A DNA stretch of 64,000 nt from Gentiana macrophylla (Eukaryota > Streptophyta > Magnoliopsida > Gentianales > Gentianaceae): NCBI GenBank assembly GCA_026214975.1, contig CM047807.1, forward strand, positions 72,023,824-72,087,823. Reading direction: 5' to 3'. This document shows, one piece after another, positions 50,242-60,993 of the stretch. Under the pieces are notes generated by a model. The model was not told where the DNA came from. It worked only from the letters and a program-made list of their open reading frames with translations, and did not search any database. The translations under genes and the position numbers were made by a program. Within the stretch, counting starts at the first letter, position 1. Every line of letters starts with the position of its first letter.

Positions 50242-50812
50242 TGTAACGCCCCCGTCCCAGGGTCTGATAGCGCTAAATAAGTCATAAATGATCCAGTCAA
50301 CAATTTAGATCGTCGTCCTCGTTTGGTCTAAAAGGTCTAACCCGAGTTGACAAGATTTTTATGTCTCACACTTATATGGGGTGAGGAGGTTATTACTTTA
50401 CAGATGTGAGGTTTTGCATTCTCACCCCCTTATAAGGGACTGTCGTCCTCGCCAGGACTTGTCCCAGTTTCGTCTCTACCAAAGGAGTCGAGAGGAGGCC
50501 CCGACCGTCTCTCATGGTGTGACACTTCACCAGGACTTGTCCCAGTTTCGTCACTACCAAAGGAGTCGAGAGGAGGCCCCGACCGTCTCTCATGGTGTGA
50601 CACTTAAGTCCGTCTGATAGTCGGCTCTGAATACCATTCTGTAACGCTCCTAGGCCCGGTAGCGCTAAATGAGTCATAAATGATCCGGTGAACTGCTTAG
50701 ACTGTCGTTATCGCTTGGTCTAAAAGAGCTAATCCGAATTGACAAAACATTTATGTCTCACGCTTATATGGGGGTGAGACAGGCTATTACTTTACAGATG
50801 TGGGACTTTACA
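50242..50812 (-). mobile_element. TRIM (terminal-repeat retrotransposon in miniature), minus orientation
   Basis: Direct terminal repeats lie at 50242-50418 and 50640-50812. Read on the minus strand they start TG and end TTACA. Just inside the upstream repeat is TGGTATTCAGAG (50636-50625), a primer binding site for initiator methionine tRNA with one extra base. Just before the other repeat is a purine tract AAGGGGGTGAGAA. TATTC and CATTC flank the element, a probable 5-bp target duplication with one mismatch. No coding sequence. The same element is at 15984-16475 in copy A, and a related piece is near 60219. Confidence 0.8.
50453..50605. repeat. 76-bp tandem duplication inside the TRIM of copy B
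   Basis: CCAGGACTTGTCCCAGTTTC through CATGGTGTGACACTT occurs twice in a row, nearly identical, while copy A has it once (about 16195-16272). So it arose in copy B after the segmental duplication. Confidence 0.85.
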
Positions 50813-51169
50813 CATTCAACCTCTGAAAAGTTTGAACATGAACCTGAAATGTGGTGTCAGGGTAGATAGGATGTGGTGTCTTTAACACATGCCATTAAAA
50901 TAAGTGAGTAGGTAGTAGATTGTAGAGGCCTTTTAGGAACAAGGTAATCTATTCATATTAGCTAGGCAACTCAAAAATTGAAGCAAGAAAACTGCACCAG
51001 GGTAACATTGTAAACATATGTGAATTAGAACAGGACCTTCAAATTTCCCATTAAAAAACCAACCTACTACAAACAGATAAAAAAGCACAAAAAATGCATC
51101 ATCCTTCTTTACTTTTTTTCAAGCAAGGGCTTTATCTCTAATAAGACCAAAGCTGCAGTTTTTATTTCA

Positions 51170-54146
51170 TCAAGCTGCTTTAGCGGTGTCTCGAACGATA
51201 GCAAACTTAGCAAGAAGACCACACATTTGAAGATAGGAACCAACTCCATCACAGATCCTCATATGGGCGAATCCAGTTTCCTTTTGGACAAGTATTAATC
51301 ACGTGTGAACACTTCTGAAAAACCGGGAGAGTAAATGAAATGTAGAAGATGAATATACACAGAAGACTAACCTTCATGAACTCCAACTTCAAATATTCTG
51401 CCATGTCATAGTTCTTTATAACTCGAAACAACGTTGTGATTATATCTGTGGGAGAATATCCCAGATCATACAGTTGCTTTAGCCCAGCACACGCATCATC
51501 AAACTTTCCTTCTAGTACATTCTTCACCATACTCTTCACATGCAACGGATGTGGCTGATCGCATACCTGGAACGATCCCAAGCAAGAAAGAAATGAACCG
51601 AATAAATAATATAAAAAGTGTGCTGGCAAGTAATTAACTATAAAAAAATGTCGTAAAGCATCAACCTTGAATACATTCTCTTGGTTGACAAACCCGAAAC
51701 CACTATATGTTGCTTGCAAGTTGTTCAACGCCTGCCTCATATCACCATCAGCAGTGAATATAATTGCTTCAAGACCTTCTGGAACATATGGGACCTACAT
51801 TCGATTGACAAAGCATCCATGAAGCATTTCTATAATTCCTAATATGGCAACTTTTTGTTTATGAAATTTGAGAAATTCATGAAGATTTAATGATGTTATA
51901 CATTCTCTGCTGCAACAACTGCCATGAGGCGGCTGAGAATCTCCTGTTCGCTTAGTCTTGAAAATCGAACAAGGGCACATCTGCTCTGAATTGGTTCGAT
52001 GACTTTGGAAGAAGTGTTGCACGCAAGAGCAAAACGTGTAGTGTTTGAAAATATTTCCATTGTTCTCCTTAAAGCTTGTTGAGCTCCAGATGTCATGCTA
52101 TATATATCCAAAAACATCACACCATCAACCAACCCGAAAGAGAAACATAACAATAAGACTACACAAAGAATAACCATGTCTCAAGATGATATGCACAAGA
52201 GTGTGCACTGTGCAAGAATCAGAAATCATACTTTTCTAAAAAAATCAAATTGGGAAGGAGGCGTAAACAGCATTAGATATACATGAACTAAAGAAATCAA
52301 AAGATAAGGAAATAACCATTCACCAACCTGTCTGCTTCATCCAATATTATGATTTTATGCCGTCCAGGGGGAAGTGTAACCTTTTTCTGAGCAAACATCT
52401 TGATTTTGTTTCTCACAACATCAATACCCCTAAAAAAGGAAATACGGGTATTCAGAAGAAAAAACTGAATGGATACCGCCTTTTTGCAGACATCTGTTAA
52501 ACATACCTGTCATCGGATGCATTCAACTCCAAAACTGCTTCCCGGTAATTTGGACCCAGAAGTTCGTGAGCAAGAGCCAATATGCTAGTGGTTTTGCCGA
52601 TTCCAGGTGGACCCTGAAGACAAGTGATACTCCAGAGAATTAAATACAGAAACCATCATTCACAGGGTAACCCCCAAAATGGAAAGAAAGTATACAAGTT
52701 AATGAAATGCAAAGGAGGAAGAACTGAAATATTTTAATTATTCCAAGATATTGCATCTTATTTTTCTTGAATCAGACATGGTCAGAGAAATAAAAAAAAC
52801 AGATAGAGGGTCTCAAAATGATAGATACAACAAATGTGTGACAATTCACAAACACTTCAAAAACATAATGTAATCATATAAAAATGCTTCCCCACTCCAA
52901 GAACTTTACTAGCGTTCAGGATTGAGCAGATGTACATGACATATTGACCGCATGGCGCATGTCACTGCAAAATATATGATGTGTAATCTGGTATCCAGCA
53001 AGCCAGGTAGGTATTGGCTCATAGTGATTCTACACATGAAATAGGAAACGTACTTGATGTAACAAGTAACAGTGGAAGGCACACCTACAGTGAGAAACAT
53101 AAGAAACAAAAATCAAGGCCCCCATCAGTCATAGCCTTCACAGTCTAAGTTCAGCTTCTATAAGCCACTTAAAGTCTTAAACTTTGATGTGCCCAGAATT
53201 ACAGGTGTACCTCAAACAACCACTTAAAGCCACACAAAGTCGGTCATGCACAAACAAATCCAAATATCAAAAGGCGGTCTTCATTTGGACGACACCCAAC
53301 TTGGTATCTAGTGCACCACCACACTGCATCGACCTTCAGGAAGTCGATTCTTGAGTCAAGAATTGACTTTAATAAGGTTGATCCTCACAATCGACTTTCG
53401 GAAATTCGATTATCGACTCAAGAATCGAGTTCCTGATAAGTAGTCTGGTGAATCGGTAGGAATGCAGTGGTGCAATTGAAGGGTCCCTATAAAATATTTA
53501 GTGGTTATGCATTATGCTACCATCCTGTGTAAATTAAAATGATAGAATAGGCATCCGATTTATATTAATAAAAGAGTCCCAAAACCCAACTACCATTGGG
53601 AGCATGGAATGCCTCTTTTGGTCAAATAGATAACAAAAATTCGGTACTAAAGGCTGTTACCATAACACATTATAGGCATTCTTCAACGGTTTCTATCCTA
53701 GTTAACCTTTTTTGATGATTTGTTTCAGCAACACATCAGAATTGAATTGTATTTTCTAAACCTAAGTTTGAAATTGAGATAACTAAATTCCTGCCACTAA
53801 AGTTGGGAGCTTTACTTAACTATCTCAGGAACATCAATTAATTGCTAAACTTTATCAATAAACAAACCCAAATCGAGCAAAAGGGAAACTCCCAGCAAAA
53901 GAACAGTGAAACAAAAAAAAATCACAATAAAAAGGGAGCAGAAAATGGGCATTGAAATTATGAGTTAACATATACCGCTAAGATGAGATTGGGCATGTTC
54001 CCATCACGAGCGATGATTTGAAGCCTAGCGACAGCCTCTTCATTACCCACAATATCAGCTACTTTTGTGGGTCTATACTTCTCAACCCATGGAATATCTG
54101 GACCTTTTGATGCTGATGCTGGTGCTGAAGAAGAAGATGATGCCAT
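51170..54146 (-). CDS. RFC2: Replication factor C subunit 2 (RFC2), intact copy B
   Basis: A small subunit of the RFC clamp loader, which uses ATP to place PCNA on primed DNA in the nucleus during replication and repair. Seven exons: 53976-54146, 52507-52613, 52328-52429, 51902-52097, 51666-51794, 51372-51566 and 51170-51280. They join in frame to 336 residues, the normal length. Domains in order: N-terminal [20 protein letters not shown], Walker [20 protein letters not shown], Walker B ILDEAD, sensor-1 [11 protein letters not shown] box QSRCALVRF, then the C-terminal collar part ending at IVRDTAKAA. The second Walker A residue after GPPG is Ile where most relatives have Thr, which is tolerated in many AAA proteins. 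GACGTC palindrome about 150 bp upstream. Convergent with GGP, with a TRIM between them. A broken duplicate lies at 26918-29916. Confidence 0.95.
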
Positions 54147-54296
54147 TCTCCGGAATGATGCAAATTAGTAAAGCGACGAATCAAATGAATAAACCCTCTC
54201 TTTGTGTTTGTGCGTTCAAAATAAACCCGGGGGAATTGATTGGAGCCAAAAACGCAGGGTTCATATTGGAGGGAAAATGGTAGATGAAAAGTAAAA

Positions 54297-54306
54297 ACGA
54301 CGTCGT
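54297..54306. promoter_or_regulatory. ACGACGTCGT palindrome upstream of RFC2 copy B
   Basis: A bZIP/CRE-like GACGTC core within a 10-bp palindrome, about 150 bp upstream of the RFC2 start codon, identical in copy A at 30059. A role in RFC2 control is only a guess. Confidence 0.35.
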
Positions 54307-54497
54307 TAATAAAAGCATTTCATTCGGAGAACATAGGGTCAATTACCTATTTTCATTTCTTTATTTTTCATAATCACAAACTAACACTTTATAACTTTAG
54401 TATATAGATATTTTTTTTTGTCAATTCTTACTATATAATTTTTAATACCGACACTGTCACATTACTGTTAGTCGAGAATTAGTTAAAATATTACGTT

Positions 54498-55781
54498 CGG
54501 GTGGTGGTCCTAAAGGACAACTTTACATCTTAAATGAAGAATAGGACAAAAAAAATAATATTTGGTTGAGAAGGACAAAAAAAAAAGAGATGTACACAAA
54601 TACCCTTAATGATAATATTTTTTTTTTTTCTTTTCACATTAAAGTCGTCTTTGGTGTTACTACGTGTTGGTGTTACTACGAGTTATTACATTATGTGTTC
54701 TTATGTTTGAGGTGTTTCCATTGCTTTTATACCCTCTTGGGGAAGAGGAACACGATAGGGGATTTGTGCAGACTTAAGATCGTGCGCATTCATAGAAAAA
54801 ATGCCAAAGCGTTACTCTTTCTATACCTACTACTTGAAAGGAACCCCGATAGAGGATTTGTGCATCTTAAGATCGATGCGACATTCATACAAAATGTAGT
54901 AACATTACAAAAAATGCATTGATAATTCCTCAAAAACAAACAATTGATAATTCTTCAACAACAATTCTTCAAGAACAAAAATAAAGACAGTAGGATTCAT
55001 ACAACAAAAATTGATCAAAACCGAAATGCAGCAAAACCTAAAAAAAATTGCAAAAAGAAGGCGGATCAATTGAGTTTTGAGTTTGAATCCTCGAAGCTTC
55101 TTCTGGTGTTTTTCTATGCGTTTTTTTTTTGCGTTTTTGCAGGTGTAATGGCAGTTATGAATCCGGCGTCGATTCCGGCGGGGCAATCGAATAGTATGAA
55201 ATCAGGTTTACCTTCTTACTAATCTTTTCACAACAATTCAATAAAAAAACAAAAATAAACAAAAATCCGCCGCTCTAATCCGAGCAGATTTCAGTCCCCA
55301 AAAATCCGAGCTCTAATCTGTCGCTGATGATGCTGCAATGGATTCTCCTCCGCCGCTGATGATGCTGCAATGTTCTTCCCATCACAATGGATTCTCCGCC
55401 GCCGCCGCTGATGATGCAGCAATGTGCCGCCGGTTAACTTCTCTGATGATGCCGCCGCCTCATGGAAATCTGATGATGCCGCCGCCGAATCAGAAGAGGA
55501 TTGGAAAGACATCAGCTTTCAAGATTCAATGCAGAAGAAAATGAAGGAGGCGCAGAATGAAGGATTCAATTTGTTGCAGAAGAAGGAGGCGCATAATGAA
55601 GGAGGCTAGGGTTTCTAGAGTTTAGGATAACGGAGGACTGATGCACATAATGGAGGAATGAGACTAGTTATAAAGGGTATTTTTGGATTGACATTACTTT
55701 TTGTCCTTTACAACTATTGCATTTTTTTGTTGTCCTTTTTACATAAATAAGATGTAAAATGGTCCTTTACAACCTTTTCCT
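54498..55781. mobile_element. MULE-like DNA transposon, 1284 bp, with 10-bp target duplication
   Basis: Identical direct repeats ATATTACGTT flank it (54488-54497 and 55782-55791). The ends are long inverted repeats of roughly 80 bp: left GGTCCTAAAGGACAACTTTA then CATCTTAAAT, right (reverse complement) GGTTGTAAAGGACCATTTTA then CATCTTATTT. Copy A has the empty site (TTAAAATATTACGTTTTTTG near 30352). A 9-11 bp target duplication and long inverted ends indicate the Mutator superfamily. No transposase is present. The interior carries a short frame ending MNPASIPAGQSNSMKSG (55148-55220) and two imperfect direct copies of GATTTGTGCA..CTTAAGATCG (near 54757 and 54857). This could be captured gene sequence (Pack-MULE-like), but I do not recognise it. 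Confidence 0.8.
55320..55510. repeat. Imperfect tandem repeats of GATGATGC(T/C)GC
   Basis: GATGATGCTGCAATG, GATGATGCAGCAATG and GATGATGCCGCCGCC recur here inside the MULE-like element, giving Met/Pro-rich or Asp/Ala-rich frames on the plus strand. Probably low-complexity expansion of captured or host sequence. Confidence 0.6.
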
Positions 55782-56453
55782 ATATTACGTTTTTTTGTAT
55801 TCTATATTTTCTTAATGCATCAAAACTAGTCTTTATATTTTTCATAGGACAAATTTTATGGTGGTTATTTTCAAAAGAAATTATGGCGGTCTTGTGACGT
55901 TCCGTTTCAAAATATCGAGTTATTATTCAAAGACGAACGTCAGCACGTATATAACTTAAAATAAATTAAATTATATACATAAGCCTCTATTATCAATAAC
56001 ATATTTTAATTTTCGCAGAAGTAAACGACTCGGGATTACATAGAACATCTAAGGGTAGAATGGAGAATTCAATGTTGATTACATTACAACATAAATTCAA
56101 AAGAGTGCAACAAATATCCACCAAAAGATAAGTGTCAAAAGATAGTCTAAGCTGTTACAACGCCTCATAAAGACTTACAAGTCTAGTCTATTACAAAAGT
56201 TAAGTATTTTGATAAAACATCAAGATGTCACGAGGTCACTCCTCGAATAACTCGTACACCTCATTAGCTGCATCACCTTCTCATGATGGGAAACAACATA
56301 ATAAAGGGTAAGTACAAACGTACTTAGTAAATGGTAGAAGAACAGAATCTACACAAGTCATATACGTGTCGGGCGTTCGTTTCCGAGTAAGGACTCAGTA
56401 TTTTAAAATGGGACGTCACAGTTGGTATTTTGGAACGGGGCATCATTGGACAA
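55782..56453. other. Insert-like non-coding segment flanked by a 19-bp direct repeat
   Basis: GGACAAATTTTATGGTGGT occurs at 55847-55865 and again at 56448-56466. Between them is sequence absent from copy A, without recognisable coding potential, probably a mobile element or a tandem-duplication product. Confidence 0.45.
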
Positions 56454-56577
56454 ATTTTATGGTGGTCTAGTCATAAGTATGACTTGATGGTCCGGAACCA
56501 ATCAGATTTTGAGATTCTAAAATATGCAATTAGTGGACAATGTGAAGAAATGATGGTGTCCTGAACCACCATAAAAT
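56454..56577. mobile_element. Candidate MITE with ATTTTATGGTGGT inverted ends
   Basis: The left end ATTTTATGGTGGTC and the reverse complement of the right end ATTTTATGGTGGTT match over 13 bases. Total about 124 bp. A half-copy with the same left end lies at 55854. Target duplications not resolved. Confidence 0.5.
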
Positions 56578-56716
56578 CACTCTTTGCATAATTACTTTTT
56601 TGGTTACATATATGTTTTTGTTATATTTTTTTTTTAGACACTTAACGAATCCGATTTAGTCAAATGTTAAATGTCCACAAAATGTAGTCAAGACTAAAAA
56701 TATCAATGTGATAGTA

Positions 56717-56990
56717 CTACCTCGTCCCATAAAAAGTGTCCACTTTTTGTTGGATACGGAGATTAAGGAAATAATTAATGTGCTGTATTTTAAGAATAAA
56801 TAGACAAATATACCCTTAACTAATCATAAATGCTTCTTTTGGAATATGAAAGGATTATGGAAAATTAAATGTTAAAATAGGGGTATGATTGGAAAAAATG
56901 TATTTAATGATGTATTGAAAATTAAAATGGACACTTTTTATGGAACAATTCATTTTTCCGTTATGGACATTTTTTATGGGACGAAGGTTG
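56717..56990. mobile_element. Stowaway-type (Tc1/Mariner) MITE
   Basis: Inverted ends CTACCTCGTCCCATAAAAAG and, reversed, CAACCTTCGTCCCATAAAAA continue as GTGTCC/ATGTCC. TA dinucleotides flank the element. About 274 bp, AT-rich, no coding. Copy A (near 31235) lacks it, so it entered after the duplication. Confidence 0.85.
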
Positions 56991-57390
56991 TACTATAGTA
57001 GAGCTAATATTAAAAAAATTAAGCACATGCACACTCAAGTTAGTTGGAGCGGTTACTAGGTGCAAAGTGTTTACCTTTGAGGACTTATATCAAATACGTA
57101 CACTCGAGTTTGTTGGAGCGGTTACTATGGTTATTAGATGAAATTAGTCTACAAATAGTGTAATTAAGAGTTAGATCATCAAGTCTGTTAGTTCTATTTT
57201 ATTAGATTGTAGCTAAATTTCTCTGTTCTTGGAAATCCAATTTCCCGCAAACTGTAATTCAAAAATCATCTTCTTCTTCATAGAAGAAGAACCGGTTCTT
57301 GCTGTTAGTTCATAAATCAAAGCTGCTATTCTTCTTGTTATCGATCATCTGCTGTTCTTAAATCGAATTTCAACACTTCAACAACAAAAG

Positions 57391-58060
57391 ATGGATCCAT
57401 ATATACTTCAAGGGGATGAACATCCTTCTCTTATCTTGGTAAGTTCACCGCTGATTGACCACAATTATCAATTTTGGGCAGCCGCAATGCGTACCGCTCT
57501 CCGATTGAGGAACAAAATTGCCTTTATTGATGGAAGCATTGGCGTATTGGAGAAAGATGACAAGAACGCATGGGAACAGGTAAATAGGATGGTTATTTCT
57601 TGGATTTTCAACTCTGTGTCAAAACCAATTCATCAACATATAATGGGGTTGGACACCGCTGTTGAGGTGTGGGCAGAATTGTCTAAGGAGTTTTCTTTGG
57701 GGGATACATGATCTCGTTTATCTGAAATTATGCAAAAGTTGGATCATATCAAACAGGGGATCATGAAAAAGTAACAGACTACTATTCAAGATTCCAGACA
57801 CTTTGGGATGAACTAGAAACGTTTAGGCCTTTACCTATGTGGTGGGGGTGCTTGTGAATTTTTAAAAGAATATTTCAGTTCGGAATGTGTAATCAAGTTT
57901 ATAAATGGTCTCAATGTCGATTTTGCATTTTTTACGTCGGGACTAGTTATGCATCGGCTGCCACCAACGGTTATTAACGGGAAAGAAATCATCTTAGGAG
58001 CTGATTAAAGCTCATTTTTGTATAGAATAAGTTTTTACACTCAAAATCTTGCTCATTCGC
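57391..58060 (+). pseudogene. Copia gag, interrupted by stops (first gag module)
   Basis: The frame 57391-57711 begins MDPYILQGDEHPSLILVSSP, then AAMRTALRLRNKIAFIDGS, VNRMVISWIFNSVSKPIHQH and AVEVWAELSKEFSLGDT, a typical Copia gag N-terminal domain that coats element RNA. It is stopped by TGA where relatives have arginine (GDT/stop/SRLSE). Readable gag continues out of frame to about 58000 (SRFQTLWDELETF and FINGLNVDFA). Confidence 0.85.
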
Positions 58061-58230
58061 TCACTTCTAACTAGCTACTTTTTACGTCTTTCGACTCTGG
58101 TTTCAATTTGTTCCCTTTTCTTTTGACTTCTTGTTTCAACTCAGAATAATTCATCTGAGTGTGCATTTGCTATCAAGAAGAGGCCTACATCTGGCGCTAG
58201 CTATACAGCTTCAAGATTCAAGAACGAGCC

Positions 58231-59580
58231 ATGTCGACGACACCCCATAATCGATTTATCCTCCAAGTAGACGATCAGCCATCACTGGTATTGGTTGAAC
58301 CAGCTTTGGCACAGAATGGAACTAATTTTCACAACTGGTCAAGACGAGCCATGCGTATGGCTCTTTTCCAGGGGAAGAAGATGCCGTACATTGATCGTAC
58401 CATTGGAAAACTGCAGACAAACGACCCGAATTACCCAGCGTGGAAACAGGTAGATAGTATTGTGCGTTCTTGGATTATATTAACTCTGTTTCAAGTCGAA
58501 TTGCCTAGCATCGGGATATTGTGAGATTGAATAGTGCTTGTGCAGTCTGGAATAGGTTGACCGAATGGTTTTCAAATGAAGGGGTTGTATCGGTTGTATG
58601 ATTGAATTTTATCAGTATAATAAAATGAAAGGGCTCAGCTTGTTGATTTTGTATGGTAACTTTTGACGAGATTGTAATTAGACACCAAATTTTTTTAAGG
58701 AAAACACTCGAGGGGGAAACACTTTTGAGGGAAAACGCATTGACACTTTTAATATAGTTAATGATTAATGATATGTGAGTGTGTGTTTATAAGACAAATC
58801 TCTACTGCTTATACATAATGTTTTTTATTTTAGGGTCGGCCGCACCCGATTGATAGGGGTGGAGCCGCCCCTGGGTATGAGACAGGGGCACTTAAATGTA
58901 CGTGACTATCTCACAAAACTAAAGGCAAGCTGGGAGCAACTAAAGGCAAGTTAAGGCCTTGTGTGGTTCTGATATACTTTCGAAACAATATTTCGAGCCT
59001 GAGTTTGTAATCAGATTTTTAACGAGTTTAAATAATGAATTTGTGCCGGTGAAATCACAAGTATTCCTCAATCATCCACTAGCTCCTCCTATTGTTGAGA
59101 ATACTTTAGACATCCTAGAACCTTGTACATAATATTTAGAAATTATTATTTTACGATATTATCTCTGATCTATTCTTACTCATTAAATCGCAGAATATTA
59201 TATGTTTGTATCATGCTTCAAAAATTCAAGATATACAAGTAATCAACAAAATAGGTCCTCATTTCAAGGGAGTGATAATGCTATACAGTGTTATTATTGT
59301 GAAAGGATGGGGCATAAAGAGGCATACTATTACACGAGACATGGTTTTTCCTCCTACTACAAGAGAAATAGGCAGAGTCAACACGGCTAGAGGAGGTTGT
59401 ATTTCGGTGGCTAATCAGCAGGTTGAGGGTGGTACTTCAGTGGCTAATCAGCAGGTGAGAGTCACCTGGCTTTTATCTGAACGACTGAACCGATATGTGC
59501 GTTTTACAGTTGTTAATGTTATAGTTTCTGATATGACCTCTTGTTCCATTTGTCACTATATAGGCTAAAAATAGAAAGTT
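58231..59580 (+). pseudogene. Second Copia gag module with a degenerate zinc knuckle
   Basis: 58231-58524 starts a second gag: NRFILQVDDQPSLVLVEPAL, NWSRRAMRMALFQGKKMPYI, AWKQVDSIVRSWI. After several stops the C-terminal part returns at 59202-59390 with CYYCERMGHKEAYYYTRHG, a CX2CX4HX4C zinc knuckle in which the last cysteine is tyrosine. A 14-codon GVIAVANQQVE-like repeat (VANQQV twice) follows at about 59410-59455. Non-functional. Confidence 0.75.
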
Positions 59581-59639
59581 ATCTACTACTACTACCAAAT
59601 TGCAGTTAATTCATGTTGAAATTTTGAGGGCCATATAGA

Positions 59640-59765
59640 CATGAAACTATATGTGGTTAAAGATATATTTCTTGGTGACTATTGTTGATGATTTTTCTAG
59701 ATATACTAGGACTCATTTCATGACTTTAAAGTCTCAAGCCACGTACTCAGTACATCGGCATAGCG
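59640..59765 (+). pseudogene. Copia integrase core fragment
   Basis: FLVTIVDDFSRYTRTHFMTL followed by KSQA matches the start of the Copia integrase core (normally FLTIVDDFSR.TWV.L...KS). Nothing of pol follows, so the Copia remnant of 57.4-59.8 kb ends here. Confidence 0.75.
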
Positions 59766-60990
59766 GTTAGCTAGGCTATACCCCGGCCTGGAGATCAGCG
59801 TTATGGACATAATTAGTGTGTGTGTGTTTGTAACATTTCGCATCCGGAAAAAAACAAGGTCTCAAGCCACTTCCTTACTTGCATCTTTCTATTTGTATGT
59901 TGAAACACAATTTGATTGTCACATATATAGACTGTTGTTTGCATCTTGCAAAGCACTCAAACACTGGACTATAAATATTTTCTTATAGTAGGGAAGCAAA
60001 TTGATACCAATTTGAAAACATGATCATCTGTAGAAAGACCTTGATTTTCAAACTCTACAACAACACGCAAGCCTTATTCTAATCGGGTGGTGCCTTTGTT
60101 ACTTGGGTTCATCGTTTTACGTCAAGCGAGGTCGATGGACACAAAGTAGTTACTAAATCTATTATGACCCGAGTAAAGCCGCCGCTAGATGCATGTGAGG
60201 TTTTAGGACGTTATCAGATGGTATCAAAGCCGACTATCAAACGCGATTTATTTAAATGTCATATCATGATCGGGAGATGATGGCGCCCACCTCTAGAGTC
60301 CTCTAATGAGGTTGAGAGGAAGTGTGTTCCTTAAAAGAAGGGTGTAGTATCCTGCATTGAAAAGGTGATAAAGGTGGGTGGAGAGCCAAACAACTTCTCA
60401 TAGTGCATTTTATCTTAACAAAGGGGACAAACCCAAACAGACAAACATTTGGCTGATGCACATTTATCTAGATTTTGAAGAGAGAAGATAATTCAGATCT
60501 GGTTTTTTTTTTGGATTATTTTCGACTGTGGTGAAAATTTTGAGGGGAAGAAATTGGGAAAGAGATGGAGGGAAATTTTGGACTGAAAATTCGAGGCTTT
60601 TTCTGATTATTATATTAAAATTGATGTGGTTATGGTCGGGGGTAGAACCACTACCACTATCACAATTTGACAATTAAAAGTATACTTTTTTAATCTATTG
60701 CAGAATCTTTTTTTCACACCACACTGTGACTTTACGTAAAGCTGTTATTCACAATGGTATTTTTCAACCTATTGCATATGCTCTAACAACACTGATTCAC
60801 TGTCACAAAAAAACTGTTCATTTCTTAGATGAATAAATGTGCTCTTTTCATACAGATTGAAGATGTAGAGCTTTTCAATATAACCATGAAAGCAAAAAAA
60901 AAATCACAAAATTATAAATCACAGTATTTTCGAAATGGTATTTTTACACTCATGTTGCTCTCCACAGCCATCTTTGTCGAACAAGAACAC
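59765..60990. other. Intergenic region downstream of ASHR3
   Basis: No gene recognised. TGGTATCAAAGCCGACTATC at about 60219-60238 is a TRIM primer-binding-site region in plus orientation, akin to the element at 50242-50812. The rest is AT-rich; the open frame 60829-61062 on the plus strand overlaps the last ASHR3 exon and is spurious. Confidence 0.5.
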
Positions 60991-60993
60991 GAG

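Noticed and set aside
59760..59815. tRNA-like stretch ending GGAGATCAGCG
   Set aside because: Cannot be folded by eye into a full cloverleaf, no clear box B; not called as tRNA or SINE.
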